Source: Elizabethkingia occulta (GTDB lineage: Bacteria; Bacteroidota; Bacteroidia; Flavobacteriales; Weeksellaceae). Taken from it: DNA of 64,000 bases. The position numbers were made by a program, and so were the translations under genes. The notes beneath the pieces were generated by a model, which had not been told where the DNA came from, searched no databases, and saw only the letters and a program-made list of their open reading frames with translations. Shown one piece after another: positions 58,409-64,000 of the stretch. Positions within the stretch are counted from its first letter, which is position 1. Each line of letters opens with the position of its first letter. The stretch covers positions 310,001 through 374,000 of the forward strand of contig NZ_MAHX01000021.1 in assembly GCF_002023715.1 (NCBI RefSeq), read 5' to 3'.

Positions 58409-58813
58409 ATGAAAAAAACAATTTTATTCTGTAGCGCCCTTTTAATGGGAGGTTTGGCGTTTGGTCAAAAAACTGATGGAGCTCCTGTTTTGGGAGGAGA
58501 TAAAGATGCTCATGGTTGTAAACCATCTGCAGGTTATACCTTTTCTTACATCAAAAATGACTGTGTAAGAACATTCGAACAGAAAATACAGTTAAAAGAG
58601 CAGAATCCAAAAGCTTCTTATACGACGAATGCAGCTGTAATCTTCAGTAAGGATATGAAGAAAGCGGAAGTTTTTGTTGCGGAAAGTCCATCAGGAATTA
58701 TTCTGAATAAAGTTGGAAAGAAAGCCGTATGGAAGAGAGGAGATTATGAATTGACCGAGAATCAGAAAGTATACAGTTTGAAAAAAGGAAATGTTGTAGC
58801 TTATAAACAATAA
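58409..58813 (+). CDS. Conserved small secreted protein with a paired-cysteine motif
   Basis: A 134-residue protein with a signal peptide (MKKTILFCSALLMGGLAFGQ). The mature protein starts with DKDAHGCKPSAGYTFSYIK and NDCVRTFE, with Cys37 and Cys52 that could form a disulphide; the DxHGCxxSAGYTW-type motif is one I recall from many Gram-negative small exported proteins without assigned function. The rest, VFVAESPSGIILNKVGKKAVWKRGDYEL (in parts), looks like a small beta barrel. It follows the thioredoxin lipoprotein, which may act on its disulphide. Terminator after the gene. Confidence 0.78.
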   Translation: MKKTILFCSALLMGGLAFGQKTDGAPVLGGDKDAHGCKPSAGYTFSYIKNDCVRTFEQKIQLKEQNPKASYTTNAAVIFSKDMKKAEVFVAESPSGIILNKVGKKAVWKRGDYELTENQKVYSLKKGNVVAYKQ

Positions 58814-58835
58814 TTAACAACTACCATATTTTTAA

Positions 58836-58858
58836 GAACCGCCATTTGGCGGTTTTTT
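58836..58858 (+). terminator. Rho-independent terminator after the small secreted protein gene
   Basis: AACCGCC and GGCGGTT form a perfect 7-bp stem with an ATTT loop, followed by a run of seven T. Confidence 0.9.
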
Positions 58859-58897
58859 TATTTTGTATATTTATGGTATCCAAATCTATATATTATT

Positions 58898-60103
58898 ATG
58901 AGAGCAATAATTCTAGCATCAGTATTATCTGTTATAGCAGGGTGTCAGGAAAAACTACATGATACGGTAGCTCCTGGTAAAAGTGTTGAAACAGAATCAC
59001 CTAATACTAATTATAAACCCGCTTTTGAAGGGCAAACAAGAATTCAGGGAATAACAACTTCTACACCTCTTAATGTTGAAGAAATTGCAAAAGGCTTATC
59101 AAAACCTTGGGGTATAATTGTGCTAAAAGACGGCAGATTACTAATTACCGAAAAAACTGGAACATTACGAATTATTGACCGTGATAATAAATTGAGTCAA
59201 CCTATTACCGGACTTCCGGAGGTTAACTCCAATGGGCAGGGAGGTTTGCTTGATATTGTAGCTGACCCAGAATTTGACCAGAACAGAATCCTGTACTGGG
59301 TGTTTTCTGAGAGGAAAGATGGTAAAAATGCTACGGTTGTAGCTAAAGGAAGACTGGCTGATGATGAAAAAGTTGTTGAAAATGCACAGGTAATCTATCG
59401 GGCTGAACCGGCTTATGACGGGATATTACATTATGGCGGCAGAATCATATTTGATAAAGACGAAAATTTATTTGTAAGCACAGGTGAGCGTTCGGATTTG
59501 GTAACGCGTCCGCAGGCCCAGCAACTGAATTCAGCTTTAGGAAAAGTACTTAAAATCACCAAAGACGGGAAGCCTGCTCCCGGAAATCCATACATTGGCC
59601 AGCAAAATGTGCGTCCTGAAATATATTCATACGGGCACAGAAATGTACAGGGATTGGCCTTGCATCCGGAGACCGGAGATCTGTGGGAGAGTGAGTTTGG
59701 TCCACGCGGAGGAGATGAAATTAATTTGATAAAACCCGCTAAAAACTATGGTTGGCCAATTATTACTTATGGAATAGAGTATGATGGCAAAACGATAGGA
59801 GAAGGGATTACTCAGAAAACAGGTATGGAACAGCCAGTGTATTACTGGGATCCTGTAGTTTCTCCAAGCGGAATGATTTTCTATTCAGGAAATGTTATTC
59901 CTGAGTGGAAAAATAATCTTTTAATTGGGTGTCTTAGCGGACAACATATTGTAAGATTAGACATAAAAAATAATAAAGTAGTTGGCGAGGAGCGACTTTT
60001 GGGAGATAAAAATGAGCGTTTCAGAGATTTAGCACAAGGATTAAATGGCGAAATTTATGCTGTAACCGACTCTGGTAAGGTTTTCCGGATTTCCAAAAAA
60101 TAA
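58898..60103 (+). CDS. PQQ-type sugar dehydrogenase (YliI/GSDH-like) lipoprotein
   Basis: A 401-residue periplasmic lipoprotein (VIAGC lipobox at Cys16) with a six-bladed beta-propeller of the glucose/sorbosone dehydrogenase family. Characteristic parts are GLSKPWGIIVLKDGRLLITEKTG, GGLLDIVADPEF, ILHYGGRIIFD, SYGHRNVQGLALHPETGDLWESEFGPRGGDEINLI (in parts) and PSGMIFYSG. YliI-type enzymes oxidise aldose sugars with PQQ; no PQQ biosynthesis genes are in the window, so the cofactor would come from outside or another locus. Confidence 0.92.
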   Translation: MRAIILASVLSVIAGCQEKLHDTVAPGKSVETESPNTNYKPAFEGQTRIQGITTSTPLNVEEIAKGLSKPWGIIVLKDGRLLITEKTGTLRIIDRDNKLSQPITGLPEVNSNGQGGLLDIVADPEFDQNRILYWVFSERKDGKNATVVAKGRLADDEKVVENAQVIYRAEPAYDGILHYGGRIIFDKDENLFVSTGERSDLVTRPQAQQLNSALGKVLKITKDGKPAPGNPYIGQQNVRPEIYSYGHRNVQGLALHPETGDLWESEFGPRGGDEINLIKPAKNYGWPIITYGIEYDGKTIGEGITQKTGMEQPVYYWDPVVSPSGMIFYSGNVIPEWKNNLLIGCLSGQHIVRLDIKNNKVVGEERLLGDKNERFRDLAQGLNGEIYAVTDSGKVFRISKK

Positions 60104-60139
60104 ACGTCTGTAGCTCTTTTAGATTGCGAAAGATATTCG

Positions 60140-60147
60140 TATTTTTG
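60140..60147 (+). promoter_or_regulatory. Candidate -7 element TATTTTTG for purB
   Basis: TATTTTTG matches TAnnTTTG and ends 23 bases before the purB ATG at 60171. No -33 TTG at standard spacing. Confidence 0.4.
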
Positions 60148-60170
60148 TTGCTCTAATTTAAAAGTAAAGA

Positions 60171-61598
60171 ATGAATACCTACAAGAACCCGCTGGAAGAA
60201 CGTTATTCTAGTGCGGAAATGCTCTTTAATTTTTCCCATGATAACAAATTTCAGAACTGGAGAAAGCTTTGGATAGCCCTTGCAGAAATTGAAAAAAATC
60301 TTGGTCTGGAAATTACCGATGAGCAGATCGCAGAGCTAAAAGCAAATGAAACCAATATCGATTACACCAAAGCAGCAGAATACGAAAAGAAATTCCGTCA
60401 TGATGTAATGGCTCACGTTCATGCATATGGAGATGTGGCGCCTTCTGCAAAAGGTATTATTCATTTAGGAGCAACTTCGGCATTTGTAGGAGATAATACC
60501 GATCTTATTCAGATGCGTGATGGTTTAATTATCCTTCGTCAGAAATTGGTAAATGTAGTAAAAGGACTTTCGGACTTTGCTATCAAATACAAAGATGTAC
60601 CAACTTTAGGATTTACACATTTCCAGCCTGCACAGTTAACAACAGTAGGGAAGAGAGCTACACTTTGGCTTCAGAGTTTAATTCTTGATTTTGAAGAATT
60701 AGAATTCTTTTTAGAAACACTTCGTTTCCGTGGTGTAAAAGGAACAACAGGTACAGCGGCAAGCTTCCTGGAACTTTTCAACGGAGATTATGAAAAAGTA
60801 AAAACACTGGATAAAGAACTATCCAAGCGTTTTGGGTTTGACAAAGTTTTCGGAGTTTCCGGACAAACATATGACAGGAAAATAGATGCTAAAGTAGTTT
60901 CTTTATTATCTAACATTGCTCAGTCAGCACATAAATTTACAAACGACCTTAGATTATTGCAGAACCTTAAAGAGGTAGAGGAGCCGTTTGAAAAAGATCA
61001 GATCGGTTCTTCCGCTATGGCTTACAAAAGAAATCCGATGCGTTCCGAGAGAATTGGTGCATTGGCTAAATATGTAATGTCACTAAGCAGTAGTTCTGCA
61101 ATGGTTGCGGCAACTCAGTGGTTCGAAAGAACACTGGATGACTCAGCAAACAAAAGATTAACAATTCCACAGGCATTTTTAGCAGTTGATGCGATTCTAC
61201 TTATCTGGAATAATATCCTGAATGGTATGGTTGTATATGAAAACCGTATCAACAAGCATATTATGGAAGAGCTTCCGTTCATGGCTACTGAATACATTAT
61301 TATGGAAGAAGTAAAAGCCGGCGGTGACAGACAGGAGATCCACGAGATTATCCGTCAGCATTCCATGGAAGCCTCCAGGAAAGTTAAGATGGAAGGTAAG
61401 GAAAATGACCTGATAGAAAGGATAATGAACGACGACAGATTAAGGCTTGATAAGTCAAAACTGGCGGAAGTGTTAGATCCGAAGAATTTCATCGGATTTG
61501 CTCCGATCCAGACTTCTGAATTCATCCAGAACGAAGCACAGCCTATCCTGGATAAATACTCCGACCTTATCGGTTTAGAAGCTGAACTTAAAGTTTAA
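60171..61598 (+). CDS. purB: Adenylosuccinate lyase
   Basis: A 475-residue lyase of the fumarase/aspartase superfamily that removes fumarate from SAICAR and from adenylosuccinate, acting at two points of purine synthesis. The signature is QIGSSAMAYKRNPMRSE, with HDVMAHVHAY and GATSAFVGDNTDLIQ at the other active-site regions and FTHFQPAQLTTVGKR in the second. Length is that of the eukaryote-like/Bacteroidota form. Followed by a terminator and then purL. Cytoplasmic tetramer. Confidence 0.96.
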   Translation: MNTYKNPLEERYSSAEMLFNFSHDNKFQNWRKLWIALAEIEKNLGLEITDEQIAELKANETNIDYTKAAEYEKKFRHDVMAHVHAYGDVAPSAKGIIHLGATSAFVGDNTDLIQMRDGLIILRQKLVNVVKGLSDFAIKYKDVPTLGFTHFQPAQLTTVGKRATLWLQSLILDFEELEFFLETLRFRGVKGTTGTAASFLELFNGDYEKVKTLDKELSKRFGFDKVFGVSGQTYDRKIDAKVVSLLSNIAQSAHKFTNDLRLLQNLKEVEEPFEKDQIGSSAMAYKRNPMRSERIGALAKYVMSLSSSSAMVAATQWFERTLDDSANKRLTIPQAFLAVDAILLIWNNILNGMVVYENRINKHIMEELPFMATEYIIMEEVKAGGDRQEIHEIIRQHSMEASRKVKMEGKENDLIERIMNDDRLRLDKSKLAEVLDPKNFIGFAPIQTSEFIQNEAQPILDKYSDLIGLEAELKV

Positions 61599-61601
61599 AT
61601 A

Positions 61602-61629
61602 AAATTGCGGCACTGTGCTGCAATTTTTT
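61602..61629 (+). terminator. Terminator between purB and purL
   Basis: AAATTGCGGCA and TGCTGCAATTT form an 11-bp stem with one wobble, followed by a run of six T. Confidence 0.88.
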
Positions 61630-61682
61630 GTTTATATAATATTAAAAAGTGACAAGCTCCCAAAAGAGCAATTTAATTATAA

Positions 61683-61700
61683 CACGGAGTAAGACCCGTG
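61683..61700 (+). other. Small hairpin in the purL leader
   Basis: CACGG (61683-61687) and CCGTG (61696-61700) pair around an eight-base loop, 14 bases upstream of the purL ATG at 61715. It matches no riboswitch I recognise. Confidence 0.35.
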
Positions 61701-61714
61701 AAAAATGAACAACT

Positions 61715-64000
61715 ATGAATTACAGAATTTTTGTTGAGAAAAAAGGAATCTTTGATGTTGAAAGTCCTAAAATCTTTGACGAAATAAAAGAGATACTTCC
61801 ACAGATAACATCTGTAAAAGTCTACAATGTTTATGACATCTTCGGACTGGAAGAAAAAGACCTGAATAAAGTTGCCAATAGTACGTTTGTAGATCCGGTA
61901 ACCGATATTCTACATTTAGAAAACCCGGTACAGAATATTTTTCTGGCTACCGAATTTTTACCTGGCCAGTATGATCAGAGAGCAGATTCAGCGGAGCAGT
62001 GTATCTCTATCCTTACGGATGCAGAAAATGCAACTGTAAGAAGTGGTAAGATTATTGAAATGGAAGGTGTTACTGAGGCAGATCTGCCTAAGATTAAAGA
62101 CCTTTTAATTAATAAAGTTGAATCCAGAGAGAAAGATCTCTCTAAACTGGAAATTCCTGCACAGGCAGAGCCTAAAGCAGTTCCTGTTTACAATGGGTTT
62201 ATCAGCTTTGATGCTGAGCAGTTAGCCATTTTCTATAAAGAACATGGATTTGCTTTTGGTTTAGATGATCTTGAATTTATTCAGAATTACTTTAAAACTG
62301 AACAAAGAGATCCAACAGAAACGGAGCTTAAAGTTCTGGATACTTACTGGAGTGATCACTGTCGCCATACAACTTTTGAAACAGCGCTTACAGATATTAA
62401 ATTCGAAGATGAATTTAAAGAGACATTAGAGAATATCTTTAATGATTATTTAGCGAAAAGAAGGGAACTAAACCGTGAACATAAGCCGATCTCTTTAATG
62501 GATCTGGGAACAGTTTGTGCTAAATACTTCAAGAAGACAGGAAAGCTTGAAAACCTGGTTATCTCTGATGAGATCAATGCCTGTACCATAGAAATTGAAG
62601 CAGAATTTGATGGTAAAAAAGAGCCATGGTATTTATTATTCAAAAACGAAACACATAATCACCCTACAGAGATAGAACCATTTGGTGGAGCATCTACTTG
62701 TTTAGGTGGTGCTATACGCGATCCTTTATCCGGACGCTCATTTGTTTACCAGGCAATGCGTCTTTCAGGTGCAGCCGATGTTTTGGAACCTGTAGAGAAA
62801 ACCCTTCCGGGGAAACTTCCTCAAAAAACTATTTCTAAGCAGGCAGCAAATGGATATTCTTCTTATGGTAACCAGATTGGTTTAGCAACCACTATGGTTA
62901 ACGAGATATATGATGAAGGCTATAAAGCCAAGAGAATGGAAGTTGGTTTTGTGGTTGGAGCAGTTCCTACAGATTGGGTACGCCGTGAGAAACCTCAGAA
63001 CGGAGATTTCGTTATTATTTTAGGCGGAGCAACGGGACGTGATGGAGTCGGTGGTGCAACAGGTTCTTCTAAAGAACAGGACGAAACCAGTATCCATACC
63101 CTAAGTACTGAAGTACAGAAAGGTAATGCCGTAGAAGAGCGTAAAATTCAAAGATTGTTCAGAAAACCAGAAGTTACAAAACTGATTAAAAAGTCAAATG
63201 ACTTTGGAGCAGGAGGTGTTTCTGTAGCAATTGGAGAGATTGCAGATTCATTAGAAGTAAATCTGGATGTTTTACCATTGAAATATGACGGTCTAAATGG
63301 AACAGAATTAGCAATTTCTGAATCTCAGGAGAGAATGGCTGTTGTTATCTCACCAGAAGATAAAGATAAATTTATTGGACTTTGTGAAGCAGAGAATATA
63401 AAAGCTGTACATGTTGCTACTGTAACAGATAGTGGCAGAATGCAGATTTTCTGGAAAGGAGATAAAATTGTAGACCTTAGTAGAGAGTTTTTAGATACCA
63501 ATGGTTGTGCAAAGTCTCAGAACATTGTGGTTAACCACCTGAGAAAAGTTGAAAATAAAACACAAGCGTTTAATGAAGAAAACTTCTTAGTAGCTTTAAA
63601 AGATAAAAATGTAGCTTCACAAAAAGGCTTACTGGAGATGTTTGACTCTTCGGTAGGTGGTACTACTGTAGCAATGCCATTGGGAGGTAAGCATCAGTTA
63701 ACTCCAATGGAAGGAAGTGTACAGACATTACCAATTGAGGAAGCAAGAGATGTAGAAACTGTATCTTTAGCTTCATGGGGCTTTGATGCAGAAACCTCAG
63801 TACAGAATTCCCTGATCGGAGCAGCTTATGCTGTTGTAGAGTCTGTAGGGAAGATTGTAGCAATGGGAGGTGATTATAAAAATATCAGATTAAGCTTTCA
63901 GGAATACTTCGAAAAACTAGGAGATAAAGCAGATAAATGGGGAAAACCATTTGCTTCACTTTTAGGAGCTTACAATGCCCAGATCAATTTAGGCTTGGCA
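61715..64000 (+). CDS. purL: Phosphoribosylformylglycinamidine synthase, 3' end beyond window
   Basis: The frame from ATG 61715 stays open for 762 codons to the window edge, so the protein is truncated here; the large single-chain PurL is usually about 1,230 residues. It starts MNYRIFVEKKGIFDVESPK (linker domain), then LDTYWSDHCRHTTFE, the FGAM synthase signature NETHNHPTEIEPFGGA, GGATGRDGVGGATGSS and SQERMAVVISPED. It converts FGAR, glutamine and ATP to FGAM in purine synthesis; the glutaminase domain lies beyond the window. It follows purB in an expected pathway arrangement. Confidence 0.95.
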   Translation, partial: MNYRIFVEKKGIFDVESPKIFDEIKEILPQITSVKVYNVYDIFGLEEKDLNKVANSTFVDPVTDILHLENPVQNIFLATEFLPGQYDQRADSAEQCISILTDAENATVRSGKIIEMEGVTEADLPKIKDLLINKVESREKDLSKLEIPAQAEPKAVPVYNGFISFDAEQLAIFYKEHGFAFGLDDLEFIQNYFKTEQRDPTETELKVLDTYWSDHCRHTTFETALTDIKFEDEFKETLENIFNDYLAKRRELNREHKPISLMDLGTVCAKYFKKTGKLENLVISDEINACTIEIEAEFDGKKEPWYLLFKNETHNHPTEIEPFGGASTCLGGAIRDPLSGRSFVYQAMRLSGAADVLEPVEKTLPGKLPQKTISKQAANGYSSYGNQIGLATTMVNEIYDEGYKAKRMEVGFVVGAVPTDWVRREKPQNGDFVIILGGATGRDGVGGATGSSKEQDETSIHTLSTEVQKGNAVEERKIQRLFRKPEVTKLIKKSNDFGAGGVSVAIGEIADSLEVNLDVLPLKYDGLNGTELAISESQERMAVVISPEDKDKFIGLCEAENIKAVHVATVTDSGRMQIFWKGDKIVDLSREFLDTNGCAKSQNIVVNHLRKVENKTQAFNEENFLVALKDKNVASQKGLLEMFDSSVGGTTVAMPLGGKHQLTPMEGSVQTLPIEEARDVETVSLASWGFDAETSVQNSLIGAAYAVVESVGKIVAMGGDYKNIRLSFQEYFEKLGDKADKWGKPFASLLGAYNAQINLGLA

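Noticed and set aside
61705-61737. Ten-codon frame ATG AAC AAC TAT ... overlapping the purL start
   Set aside because: It begins 10 bases before the purL ATG in another frame, has no supporting ribosome-binding site and is short enough to arise by chance.
1-64000. tRNA, rRNA, CRISPR arrays and insertion sequences
   Set aside because: No cloverleaf-like T-arm motif, no regularly spaced direct repeats with unique spacers, and no transposase motif was found by eye; short or divergent tRNAs could still be missed.

Overview
The window is a low-GC, densely packed bacterial chromosome segment from the Bacteroidota, most likely family Weeksellaceae (Elizabethkingia/Chryseobacterium type). The assignment rests on a GLPGLI-family protein, Bacteroidota-type promoter elements (TAnnTTTG) in front of many genes, weak or absent Shine-Dalgarno sequences, a glgB-glgA-glgC glycogen cluster, many secreted or lipid-anchored proteins of Bacteroidota type, and purB followed by purL. 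No rRNA, tRNA, CRISPR array, prophage or insertion sequence was recognised; this is mostly core chromosome.

Layout. 1-1519: partial unknown protein, a ClbS/DfsB-like protein and a GNAT acetyltransferase. 1675-2962: peroxide module ohrR-ohr-DUF1304 with a perfect 28-bp operator-like palindrome. 3194-8668: SDR-like protein, WG-repeat-like secreted protein, bestrophin channel, CPA1 Na+/H+ antiporter and metallo-beta-lactamase-fold hydrolase. 8761-13848: AhpD-like/Crp pair, L,D-transpeptidase lipoprotein, retropepsin-PDZ protein and TMEM175 channel. 13960-19285: ahcY, a Sfp-type phosphopantetheinyl transferase overlapping a FUSC protein tail to tail, and a divergent HxlR/oxidoreductase pair. 19353-27499: murF, a frameshifted small membrane protein, NUDIX, a small SRPBCC-like protein, the OM protein-lptC-anmK operon, holB and corA. 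27721-31970: fabH, GLPGLI protein and GH92 mannosidase. 32045-37446: LysR divergent from an MFS-ene reductase-aldo/keto reductase-cyclase cluster. 37556-42904: a tandem pair of mutually similar membrane proteins, nitrilase, AraC regulator, GH125 mannosidase and a lipoprotein. 43061-48786: glgBAC plus an SRPBCC/GyrI-like protein. 48899-53476: sucA, sucB and apaG. 53536-57643: EamA exporter with Lrp, exonuclease, glycosyltransferase and acyltransferase. 57731-64000: thioredoxin lipoprotein, unknown secreted protein, PQQ-type sugar dehydrogenase, purB and the first part of purL.

The genes serve peroxide and electrophile defence, ion homeostasis, envelope assembly and turnover (MurF, AnmK, LptC, L,D-transpeptidase, LpxL-like acyltransferase), mannose-glycan trimming (GH92, GH125), glycogen storage, the TCA cycle and purine synthesis. 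The least explained material lies between or beside the genes: four copies of a hairpin family with a common AGGTTT/AAACCT-type core but differing, still self-complementary arms; two arrays of degenerate 7-bp units that share the same words 44 kb apart; and the tandem membrane-protein pair, whose first gene carries an A10 tract at an unclear start. No clearly new multi-gene defence or biosynthetic system could be supported.
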